NCBI GenBank assembly: GCA_964023205.1
Contig: OZ026833.1
Coordinates: 39,587,137-39,651,136 of the forward strand
Length of the DNA stretch: 64,000 nucleotides
DNA from: Lutraria lutraria
Lineage: Eukaryota; Mollusca; Bivalvia; Venerida; Mactridae
Direction: 5' to 3'
The position numbers and the translations under genes are program-made. The notes under the pieces were generated by a model, which did no database searches, was not told the origin of the DNA, and saw only the letters and a list, made by a program, of their open reading frames with translations. This document shows positions 45,101 to 54,200 of this stretch, piece after piece. The first letter of the stretch is position 1. The number at the start of each line of letters is the position of its first letter.

Positions 45101-45829
45101 ACAAACACCTCGTAGCGGTTACTTCCTTTGGTCAGTACGGAGCAAAGCGTGACGCATTCTATAAATAGCGGCTGCGTCATCAAGCTAAACGTGACGTAAC
45201 CGGTGCGAGGAGATTGGCACTTATATAGAACGCCCTCCTAAACGTTTAAGATCACCTCAGTATTGCAACCACTTGTTATCGACTCGATTTTCAATATTTT
45301 CTCAATATTTCAACTTGAATATATATATACAAGTACCTCAAACTTATGTACTTCAAACTTAAGGCCGTTTTTTACCTAAAGGTGATCTTAACATCGAGGT
45401 TTGGGTGAACGAGTCTTAAGAGGACTCGACTTGACTTATTAAATGTTGACGTACAAAATGTTGGTATACGAGTGCACATGTACGTAATGTTAAATGATAA
45501 AAAATGGTGCCTAGAAGAAAACACGTACCAAAAATCAGACCTTCCCCAAAGTACTTCCTTCAAAAATACCATCAACTCAAAACCAAGCTAGATATAGTAT
45601 TGCCCATGTTGTTCAGCAACATCTATAATCTTATATTTTTGTCATCATATAAATATGAATACGTGTCTTGTATCATCATACCTGGCTCATTTTCTACGAA
45701 AACGCCTGTATGTAAATAGAGAAAGCTTGTCACAAAATGATTTCGACCGCTAATATGAGATCCTAAACAGATTGTTGTTTTGTTTCAGAACCTGCTCATG
45801 CCATACCAGTATACATGGACCTACAGTAA
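27151..45829 (+). CDS. EGF/fucolectin-domain transmembrane receptor with ITAM-like tail, 10 exons
   Basis: Exons 27151-27217, 27559-27705, 28149-28343, 38180-38374, 40502-40711, 41396-41593, 41761-41904, 44442-44595, 44983-45074 and 45789-45829 join in phase (all phase 1 except phase 2 after exon 8) into 480 codons. Exon 1 is a signal peptide. Exon 2 is a Cys-rich EGF-like unit (CHCKN, then CERGWMGPRC). Exons 3+4 and 5+6 each form a fucolectin/F5/8C-like domain (LAFNKPSEE and PWWRVDL; closing strands VCAWEVKIYG and LTLSEVLVFG). Exon 7 is a second EGF-like unit. Residues about 408-430 are a transmembrane helix. The tail of about 50 residues carries YTTV (Tyr445), YDQL (Tyr460) and YMDL (Tyr476). 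The ectodomain resembles molluscan receptor phosphatases and MEGF/Draper-like proteins, but no kinase or phosphatase follows. Ligand unknown; carbohydrate binding is inferred from the domain family. The donor at 28343 is the least certain. Confidence 0.75.
28438..28514 (+). repeat. Left part of a duplicated receptor intron segment
   Basis: The stretch TTGTCAGTAAAA...CAGTTTAAT...ACATGATTACAATAAT matches 40405-40485, which lies directly before the receptor exon at 40502. Here no exon follows; the matching right part reappears at 36437. Confidence 0.75.
28790..31740 (+). mobile_element. CR1/L2-like LINE, main part, inactivated
   Basis: Frames broken by stops and shifts give, in order: an upstream region; APE endonuclease (INLRSIKNKS, TKTWLG, RGGGVAVV, VGDLNIHLDN, HTLDLVITR, SRDHFAVVF); a linker (about 30020-30400); and reverse transcriptase (NYRPVSNLPFISKVLEK, VPQGSVL, then FYADGSQLY). 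The C-terminal thumb has TPRLDYCNSLLCG, AARLITRTPR and ITPVLKDLHWL. The catalytic YADD box reads YADG, so the enzyme would be dead even without the stops. Its last part continues at 34265-34459. It lies in intron 3 of the receptor, in the same orientation. Confidence 0.88.
31969..33912 (+). mobile_element. 5'-truncated LINE nested in the older LINE
   Basis: It begins inside the reverse transcriptase (LFCAFIDLKQAFDTVWR), then has GVRQGENLSPLLFS, an intact LLYADDTVIMA catalytic box and EYKYLGILFS. The C-terminus has a knuckle-like CNVCN...HYLLEC. Frameshifts at about 32175 and near 33067-33135 show decay, but it is fresher than its host element. After the stop at 33560 comes a 3'UTR with an AAT-rich microsatellite (about 33665) and a tail GATTTTGACTTGAAATGACT. 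The 5' part and endonuclease are absent, typical of target-primed integration. Confidence 0.87.
34028..34247. mobile_element. Small TACAGT-ended TIR element
   Basis: It starts TACAGTCGCTTCGAACTTTCGAA and ends with the inverted form ...CGATTCAACTGTA. The interior has repeated words CGCATTTCGTACTATCGCAT. There is no coding potential. It lies between the nested LINE end and the resumption of the host LINE. Confidence 0.55.
34265..34459 (+). mobile_element. C-terminal end of the interrupted LINE
   Basis: An open frame to TAA at 34457 reads LRSQYDSVLLVVPR, TFGDRCFMTAAPKLWNALP and a final FTKALKTHYF-type end. This is the expected continuation of the LINE whose frame breaks off near 31740. About 2.5 kb of other elements separate the two parts. 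Confidence 0.85.
34723..36215 (+). mobile_element. TIR element, copy A (1493 bp)
   Basis: The ends are GGCCTCGTTTCATCAA and, inverted, GGCCTTGTTTCATCAA, flanked by ATT on both sides (34720-34722, 36216-36218). A 3-bp target duplication and GGCC ends are compatible with PIF/Harbinger, but no transposase frame is present. A second copy lies inverted at 38938-40400. Confidence 0.8.
36437..36512 (+). pseudogene. Broken duplicate of receptor exon 5 (start only)
   Basis: The sequence from TAATGCCATTATC to TCTACAGAAATGAA matches 40486-40555, including the first codons of the fucolectin-domain exon (FAFHKPSEE against LAFNKPSEE). The splice acceptor TTTAG of the real exon reads CTAT here, so it is lost. 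Similarity stops after about 75 bases. A dead half-exon inside intron 3 of the receptor. Confidence 0.78.
36778..36918. mobile_element. Small palindromic element
   Basis: The arms CTTCAAAAGTGTCTT and GACGTAAGAGGACGGTTCGC are mirrored by GCGGACCGTCCTCTTAGCGT and AAGACTTGTTTGAAG. Total about 140 bases. It lies just left of the large palindrome. Confidence 0.7.
36939..38108. repeat. Large near-perfect palindrome (arms about 567 bp, 35-bp spacer)
   Basis: The left arm 36939-37505 is the reverse complement of 37541-38108 with scattered substitutions. Examples of mirrored words are CGCGGGTTTCCTCC, GATGGCGCTTTT, ATGAGACATTTTTCTCTCAG and GACTTCGTTTTCGC. The loop is 37506-37540. There is no coding frame. 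It ends 72 bases before receptor exon 4 at 38180. Either a foldback element or the result of two inverted insertions. Confidence 0.88.
38455..38675 (-). mobile_element. tRNA-derived SINE, molluscan type
   Basis: On the minus strand the head has an A-box (TGGTCGAGCGGTTATAG) and a B-box (GAGTTCGACTCCC) with a long variable arm, like tRNA-Leu or tRNA-Ser. The body has CGGAAGGTCGGTGCTTCTACC and ends in GCTGCGACGTTAAAACTC. This body and tail resemble the shared central domain of bivalve SINEs (RUDI/Meta-SINE type, from memory). It lies in intron 4 of the receptor. Confidence 0.72.
38938..40400 (-). mobile_element. TIR element, copy B (inverted relative to copy A)
   Basis: The reverse complement follows copy A along its full length, with the same ends and about 90 percent similarity by eye. 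A block of about 165 bases, 39380-39550, is absent from copy A. The flanks are AAT and AAG, so the target duplication is imperfect. It ends 101 bases before receptor exon 5. Confidence 0.8.
43131..43375. repeat. 20-bp minisatellite, about 12 copies
   Basis: The unit AAATAGTTGTGTACCAAATA repeats with small changes (AAGCAA, AAGTAA, AACAAA). Because 20 is not a multiple of three and the minus strand lacks stops in the unit, all three minus frames stay open. These frames are not genes. The array lies in the receptor intron before the transmembrane exon. Confidence 0.93.
43555..43735. mobile_element. 181-bp TA-flanked TIR element
   Basis: The ends CAGTACAACCTCT and AGAGGTTGCACTG are inverted partners, each next to TA, as in Tc1/mariner or pogo-type insertions. 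No coding capacity. Confidence 0.7.
44718..44795. mobile_element. Short TIR element, copy 1
   Basis: The segment CGCAGCGGTTACTTCC...CATGACGTAACCGATGC is a short inverted pair closely similar to the one at 45107-45210, in the neighbouring intron of the receptor. Confidence 0.6.
45107..45210. mobile_element. Short TIR element, copy 2
   Basis: Arms CCTCGTAGCGGTTACTTCC and GTGACGTAACCGGTGCGAGG mirror each other. It lies 30 bases after the donor of receptor exon 9. Confidence 0.65.
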
Positions 45830-45974
45830 AACACCACCCTCACGTTGTTATGCTATTTAATATGTAGAAGATTTATCATAACACGTACATGCAATAAGAC
45901 TCTTGGGAGTGAAAAAAAAAATTCTGTATGTCTTTATTATTTATCTAATGTGTCTTTAAACCTCTTCGTGACTT

Positions 45975-46455
45975 GTCATTCCTGCTTCCTGCAATAGAGT
46001 TGTCGTTCCTGATACATTGAAATAAGAGTTGTTATTCCTGTTATTCTGAAAAGAGGCGTTGTTTATTCTTGCTGAAAAAGAGTTACCGTTCCTGCTTAGC
46101 TGGAAACAACGTAGTTGCTTTTTCTATGCTTAAAAGAGTTGTCCATCCTGCTATGCTGAAAAGAAAATATCATTCGTGCTTTAGTTTAAAAGGAGTTGTT
46201 GTTCCTGCTATGCTAAATAAGAAAATATCGTTCGTGCTATAGCTTAAACAAAAGTTACCTTTATTGCTGTGCTGAAACATGTTGTTCAAGAATCGTTGTT
46301 CATGCTATTCAGAAAAAAAGTCGCCATTATTGCTATACCGAAACAGAGTTGTCGTTTCTGCTATGCCAAAACAAACAATTATCGTACCTGCTTTGATGAT
46401 AGAAGTGCTGTCGTTTCTTCTATGTTGAAAATGAAGTTGTTCGTGACATCATTCC
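45975..46455. repeat. Degenerate 30-40 bp tandem repeat
   Basis: Words such as GAGTTGTCGTTCCTGCTATGC and CTGAAAA recur roughly every 30-40 bases, with much drift. Just downstream of the receptor stop codon, so perhaps within its 3'UTR. Confidence 0.65.
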
Positions 46456-46737
46456 TATGATACAAGCGTTTCAATTGAAATATCATCAATACTTAAATTA
46501 ATGTCACAGATCTGTGTGCGTATTATATTGGTGAATTTTAAAGCACAACAATAGCTTAATTCTGTGATATGACTAGGATGGTAGGCTTGACAATGCTATA
46601 TTGATATATTCTGGATAATTTTCATGAACTTCAAGGTGAACGTGCAATTCATTTGTCGATGGCCATACTTTGAGTAAATGTGTGCCCAGGATGTTTGAAG
46701 CTTTCTTGAAGCCAGCTGTTTAAACAGAGTACAATAG

Positions 46738-46799
46738 TTTCATGGGCATTTGTGTAACAGGCAAAACTGTGTCGGGGTGTTCAACAAATGCCCATGAAA
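46738..46799. repeat. 16-bp perfect inverted repeat
   Basis: TTTCATGGGCATTTGT at 46738-46753 is mirrored exactly at 46784-46799, with a 30-base loop. Too short to call an element; it could be a MITE relic. Confidence 0.7.
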
Positions 46800-48347
46800 A
46801 AAAAACTATTTTGATGGTCATGTAACCAGAAACAAATACTGTTTTACACCTAAATGATCGTATGTGATGTTTATGTATAATGAAAACTTCTTCTTGATAA
46901 TTGAGTTACGTTTTGTTTCATTAGTTCGAGCGGTTTATATAACAATACATGCAATATACAAATGTATACAATCGCAGGTACATTTAATTTAAATTACTTC
47001 AGCTCCCACTGGACATCAAGCTTATAAGAAAAATTCACGTTCATGCTTGAGGCTAACCATTCTGTACACCGCAAATTAGTCAAAACCGGGCCATTTATTC
47101 CTGTAGGGGGGCAGGGGTGACAATCATTCTTTGTTCGGATTATATACAGTACTTTAGAAAGTGCTCAACCACCAAAATCAAATGACAACTCAACAATCCA
47201 ATTCTGAGCAATGCTGCAACTTAGGACACTGTCCCAATTGTCATATAAATTCTAAGAGTTGGTTAGCTAAGCTGCTTTAATATTTCATGTATTACCATTT
47301 AATACGCATGCTTTCTACAGAATGACCAAAAAATATATAACTTTATAGCGATACATGTGACAATCATCAGATCATTGTGGCTGGCTAACCAATGTGACTA
47401 ATTAACAATGCCTTTTGACTTAATGCATGATTTACTGTTGTGAGCTCGTTGATTGAAATGCCAGCGTCTTCACATTTATTGGGTACATAATCTACAACCC
47501 GTCTCATTCTGACATTGATTTCTTATATTTTTGTAGTTCCCTTTGACTTTTTGATAATAAATGTTTATATATCGTCAAAATTTATATTCCAATCGAAGCT
47601 CGAATGGGTATGACGTTACGTTAATCATTGTGAGCCAAGTCAGAGAAGCATTCAATGTCTGTGATCCATTTGAATCTTAAGTGTTTTGGTTCCAAAATTT
47701 TACGTGCATTCTGTAAAAGATTTCGGTCTTGATGTTGGTATCTTAGTAAGATAATAATAAAATATATTACAAAACTATACTATACAAACATAGCATAGGT
47801 CTTTGGCATATACAACAGTGATTTAGTTTCACGTGGTGAGCATCATGAGCATGTATCGAGATTTATAAAAGTATTAATATCATTCTCCCTAAGTAAGAGC
47901 CACTGGTTATCAGCGGACGATGGTGCATGGCTTTAGTCTCTATGTCTTCTACCAAATCATCATAGGAGTCATCATGCTCACGGCTTTAACTCACTTGTGC
48001 CCAAATTCCATAACATTATCTTCTCCCGGTTGGTTTGTTTGTTTCAGTACGCGGATTTAAAGCTGTGTTTCAACCATGTTTCTGTTATATACGGCTGGCG
48101 GTGGGTCTACCTAAATAGTTTTTCCTAGACTGTAGTATAACCCGATGTACAAACTTAGGCTTCAATGAGCGACCAGATACTTCTCCACATATGGAGGAAT
48201 ATAGACACTTTTGTCATGTCTTAATTCATAGACTGCCATGACCAGGTCTCCCAGTTGGGCTTAGAAGTTGGCATCAGTTTCCCGCAGATTGCCGCAGTTT
48301 CTGATGATGCAAACATTTCACTAGAGGCGACAATACAATTAGGTTCC
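46800..48347. other. Intergenic DNA, no recognised gene
   Basis: Spacer between the receptor and protocadherin genes, which converge tail to tail. No domain-bearing frame or RNA gene was seen. Confidence 0.5.
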
Positions 48348-48539
48348 CACATCTACAATATTTACCTCCCTTGGTGGCCATCTTGGTTGGCAAGTTTCTT
48401 TAGGTTTAATAAATGTAGTTGTCACATATGAATATCTATACTTAGAATTATCAAAACAAAAATAGAAATATTTTCTACATTCTCTTGTTGAATTTGCCAA
48501 CCAAGATGGCCGCCAAGGGAGGTAAATATTGTAGATGTG
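48348..48539. mobile_element. 192-bp TIR element with near-identical 46-bp arms
   Basis: Positions 48348-48393 and the reverse complement of 48494-48539 differ at only one base (GGTGG against GGCGG). The arms contain CCAAGATGGCCGCC in the right copy, a sequence like the YY1 core. The interior is AT-rich and noncoding. The low divergence suggests a recent insertion. Confidence 0.85.
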
Positions 48540-48600
48540 AGAACTATGTATACAGGTGTAGGTAATCAAACAAAACAATTCCCATGAATAAGTTTCAACA

Positions 48601-50870
48601 TTTTATTACAAAAATATCACAATTCATTTTGGTGAAAATTTTATGACTCAGTTATGTCAATATACAATTATACAATGAAATACAGACCGTTCACAGGAAT
48701 ACAAAACATGCAGTATGATAAACATTACATACAGAACATATCATATCTTTATTGAGATGTATGAAAGATATTCTAATAGACTCAAAAGACATGTTTTTCA
48801 CCAGACTGATTAAGCTACACAATGATCTATACATATCCAAATATTTGAAATTCCAAGCTATGAAAGAAAACACAGGTTTGACTGCAGCCATATGTATGAG
48901 CCTCTTGTATAACTACATATTATACATCATTAGTTTGCACTAATATCTCAATAAGTGTACACTTAATAAAGTAGAAAATTGTAAATTACTAGTGATAACA
49001 ACATTTATACAGTATTCCATATAAACATACATTTAATACTGTTAAGCAATACAAACATTTAAACAGATTTAATGATTTTGTAACAAGACATATAATTAAT
49101 ATGTATATCAGACAATTCACATTGTAGAGTACATGTAATATTATAAGTGCTAAGTGTTGGTATCTTTTTTTTAAAAATCACGATGTAGTTTGTGCAAATA
49201 ATTTTTCTTTTATTTTTTTCTAAAACTATCTGATACTAAATTTAACACAGTCATATCAGAAATGAATTTCTTTAAGCAAAACTATACTTTAATTTAAGGG
49301 AGGTAATTAATAAAGTCTCCAATCAAAAGGTAGCCAGAGTTGTCTCTCTTGGATGCATAATGCAAACTGAAAATAGACAATAAAATGGAAATGTTAATTT
49401 TAAGATTTTTCCTTCAACATGTTTAAAATAAGAGTTTTACTTTTAGACATACCATATAATAATTATGAATAAGTAGAAATGAATTCAGGACAGACATTAA
49501 AATTGAAGAAAATTAATGAAAATTCTTGCTGTTTAAAAAGAATTTAAAGAAATTAGTATAAATAACCACAGAATTTGAAACACTACTAATGTATGGCAGG
49601 TTGCTTGAAAACTACAGTAAAACCCCGATTATTCGAATGTCATTGGGACCTGAAAAAGCATTCGGATAATCCATGGTTTCGAATAATCCATTTCAGTATA
49701 ATGTATTGGTTGGAAACGATAAATTCCGTACTGTCCGTATATTGCAAGGGAGTTAACTTTCGTATGTAAACATGACGTTATTTATTTGAGTGATAATAAG
49801 AATAAAATAAAATGTACAACAAACACTTATTATTTATCATTGTTTTATGAATGTATATGAGTTAACCAATGAAACAATAATTCTTGTTAAATAAATATCC
49901 GCGCATTTATGGATTATGCAGAACACAATCCGACACAATAATATGTCATTCTCACTTCACTTACTAACAATCGACTAGGCATCGCTATCGTAACATTCTA
50001 AGACAATTAAAGAATCGAAGACGTAATGTTTTTAGGTTTGGTACGTTTTTTCACTAAATCATCATATTCTAGTTAGCTTTGTTTAACTGTGTTCGAATCT
50101 GTTTTTAATTTTTTATTGACGCTGAAATGCAAATAAGTTCATACAGATCACCATGCAGGTACATACGCATATTAACTTATTATACCCGAGATCATAGTGT
50201 AATATTCGTCGCGATTTGTATAAAAGCGTAACAAACAATATGGTCAACTTAACGATAATTAAACTGTTGACACGCTTCGTGTATGAATTGATGTGACACA
50301 TTGTTTGTCACACGACATTTGATTCTCAATCGGCCATTGTTAAATTGACGACTTCGAATAATAGGTGTGAAAATACGCGCATTTGTAACTTTAGGGACCA
50401 AATAATGCATTCGGATTACACCAGGTATTCGTAAAATCCGATTCGTATAACCGGGGTTCGTTGTACTTGAAATATATAGAGACGTAATCGGGACCGTAGA
50501 TTTTATTCGGATAATACCGGGTATTCGGATAATCGGTGTTCGGATAATCGAGGTTTTACTGTACTTACATGATACTCAGGACTAATAATTCTAGAAACAT
50601 TAAATAAAATATCACACTTTGATTTAAAAAAAAAAGTACACACCTTTACTACTTAGGTAATATTTCAAACATCTTTCCTGCGGTGTAGACAGATAGAGAG
50701 TTGTAAGCCATATATACAGCATATTTATATATATATGTGCAGTAGTCCAGTTCACAGACAACCACGCTAGTCAACTTGGTATAATAATCTGATAACACTT
50801 GACAACCTGCAGGTATCATCTCAAATTCTCAGATGGAGGTTGATCATTAAAACGGACTCTAGACTTTATT
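48601..50870 (-). terminator. Candidate poly(A) signals of the protocadherin
   Basis: AATAAA on the minus strand at about 50865-50870 lies 390 bases past the stop codon. Another, AATAAAATG, is near 48601-48606. Which one is used decides whether the TIR element at 49615 is transcribed. No choice can be made from sequence. Confidence 0.35.
49615..50561. mobile_element. 947-bp pogo/Tigger-like non-autonomous element
   Basis: The left end CAGTAAAACCCCGATTATTC and the reversed right end CAGTAAAACCTCGATTATCC match, each beside TA (49613-49614, 50562-50563). Subterminal words ATTCGGATAAT recur inside both ends. No transposase frame remains. It lies downstream of the protocadherin stop codon, possibly within its 3'UTR. 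Confidence 0.78.
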
Positions 50871-51256
50871 CGGCACCAGATTTCACAGAGCACTTTTAAT
50901 AAGTCAACTTGGTATCAACAATCTGTTTGATAGCTGGAAAACCTGGCACTGACAATCTCAATTAGTAGGTTGAACAATAAAACCAGCTAAGATTTCACAG
51001 AGCACTTTTATAAAGAAATAAGAAAGCAGCGACACACATCTTCTCATTCATACAGTTGTCCTACAGAAATGCTGTGTAACAGGTCTAATTACAAATATTT
51101 TCACATAATGATCTACATTTTGACAATTTACCCTCAAAACATGAAACAGCACAACTCATACACATAAAGCCTGAGAGAATTCCTACTTAATGAGGAATTT
51201 TGAGAATTTAATTCTTGAATGGTTATATAGTTGTTACACACATTGTGTGTACATGA

Positions 51257-54200
51257 TCAAACGTAAGATGCTGTGTCCCAGTCACTCGTATGCTCCCCGT
51301 CCGTACTGTCTAATGTCCTGTTAAGTCCCGGTTCATAAGGATAAAACACAGCGGCACGACTGTTAGGACGTGGCGTGGAATGTGTTATACTAGCGCGACT
51401 ATCTGGTCTATATGGCGTATCGTCACACAGTGGACTAGTTGGAGATTGAACTCGAATGTCCTCAAAGTTAATATTGCACGCCTTTCTTTGTAGACTTCCT
51501 TGTCGACGGAATTCTGGAGCCACGTAATGTCGAGTTTGAAATTTATTAGATGTTACTCCCAGGTTTTTGTTTTTAATGTCTGAAAGAGAATAAAATATCA
51601 AATATCATTAACAAGAATTGCAAAAACTTTATTGGAATGACCAATATGGTATTTATTTAAAGGTTTTGATCAAAATAATCAGCATTGTGTTTCACCTTTA
51701 TTCACAGAGTAGCCTTTGACAAAAGTGGTCTGAAACCAAGGTTTGATTGTACTTTGTTAACAGCAGTAACATGGAGACCAATTAATCAAGTTCTATATTT
51801 GACCACAGGCTTATCCAGCAAGAACTGAAATTGGATTTCAAAAAGGGGAAGATTCTAGAAAAGCACCCAACTAAAATTAATATCAAGGACATAACGAATT
51901 AGCAAAACCGATTCCTGTACTTTTTGTCTGGGATCATAAACAAACAGCAGGTAACACACTTGCAGCATGTAGTCAGACTGAACTAACTTTAAAATGAAAT
52001 AAACAGAAATTTGAAGGAAAAAAACAATCAAATAAGACACAATGTACAATAATAATGGACTTCAAATCCTTTTGTTAACTCCAGACAGAAATAACTCTTA
52101 TTTTCACCAAGAAGATTAAAACGGTATTCATTTCATTGTCACTCAAAGATTGGTTTTACAGATTTCCATGGCAATAAACAATTAACTTCCCCACAAAATG
52201 GGGATAAAACAATTAAAGAATGTGCATCAATGGTTAATTATCAGTAAATTTGATGCAGTGAAGCTATCGCAATTTACTGCTCATCTATTTCATCGGAGCA
52301 GAAGTTAGAATATTAATGTACTCCCTGGATATAGTGAAGCATCCCTATTGACAACCAATTCCCTGCCTAATTCCAACCAAATTCTAAACTATTAAGTTAG
52401 GCCCTAATAATCTAAGAGACATGTAATAAGGATCCATGTATAATAATTAATCTATTAAAGCCACCCAAAGGATTCTCTAATAAATGCAAATGAGTGACAA
52501 CACATTTTGCCGAAAACGTGGGAAATATTGAAATCCATTAATTCTTCTGAACAAAAAAAACAACAACATCCAGATCAAAATGGAATTCCGAGAAAAAATT
52601 ATTAATAAATTTGTTTTTCTTTGAAAAAAAAAAATTCTCCTTGTTGTGTATTGCAATCACATGCAATTTAAGCCTCAAACGATACATAAAGAGAAGAAAT
52701 ATTGTTTTATTTCAAGCAGAGGGGATGTTAACAGTTAGAACTATTAACCAATTGCCTTAAATTACAAAACCAATGAACCAACCTTTCGAATGATTAGATG
52801 GTAGGTCATCTTCACTTCCTCCTTTACCACTGTCACTAGCAGTGACCTCTTCAGATGTGTCACTGTATTTGTCATCAGGCAGTGTTACCTCAAAACTACT
52901 GCTTTCCTGCAAAAGAAGTACAAAGCTAGTGATTAACACTGATTATTGAGACACAATAATTACATATAAATACAATATGTGCATTCCATAAAGTTTTAAG
53001 CTAGCTAGTAATATAAGGATGTTCACGTAATTATGTATAGACAAATGTATTATCTATATTAAATATTTTAATAAAATTTGAAAATACACAAATTACACCA
53101 ATACATATTACACAGGCTCCTTGAAAGATTAAATAAAAATTTGATTAAGAAGATACTAAATTAAGTAAATTTCAAGATCCATACAATCTGAGGATCAGAG
53201 ACAAAATCCATAAATACCATAAAGAGAAGCGAAATAATAGCAACATTGTATAAAGCCATACGGAAGGCCAAATTAACAATAGATGCATGGATGGTTAATT
53301 TTTATTTCACATCCATGTAAAGAATGATAAGATATAACAAACCTCATGTCCATCTTGAGACTGAAGCCAAGCCCTCGTCTGACTCTCAAGTACTGCTTGA
53401 TGGTACTGTAACAATTGTATTTTGTTAAGACGTCCCTGTGGTGAATTGGGCACACTTTCTTCTCCATCATCAGTTATAGAAAGCCCTTGTAACTGTAACA
53501 CAACACAAATGAATGAAATAATGAAGACATGGAAGTCTTAAAAATGACTGCATGACATTCAAATTGCAATATTTGGCAGCCATTAAAAAATATTGCTTCA
53601 ATCACAACCTATAGTAATGGTATGTTACATTGCTGACAATTCAGATAAGGTGCTTGGACAGTTCTTGGACACAAGTTGTGGCAAAACATCCTGGGAGTGT
53701 GATCATCTTTAAGTGAGTTTTTTTCATTTATATGACCAAAAACGTCCATATTTATTGTATCATTTACATAAATATAGTCGGTGTCATTAGTCAAAGACAG
53801 ACATTAATGCAGTACACTTTTGATCATTCACTTCATATGATAATCTCCAACACAAGATAATAGAAACAACTTGACCAGAGTGTTTTTAATTATACAAATG
53901 ATTTATTACATTTGATGTGCAACAAGGTGTGCACTTGATTAAATGTCATGTCAGAACAATGTTCTTCTAGTGGACCTGATTATTAAATGTCTGAAAGAAG
54001 AATGTTCTTCTGAGCACATGATTGAACACACGTCAGAACATCGTCTTAGGTGCATTTGATTGCAAATGTTGCCAGAATATTGCCATTTGGTGCATTTCAT
54101 CAATGTTCAACTAGAACATGTTCTTTGTAGAATTTGACCAAAGAACGTGCTGTATCAGTATGCTAGATATATAGACTATCAGAAAGGCTGATTAATAGAT

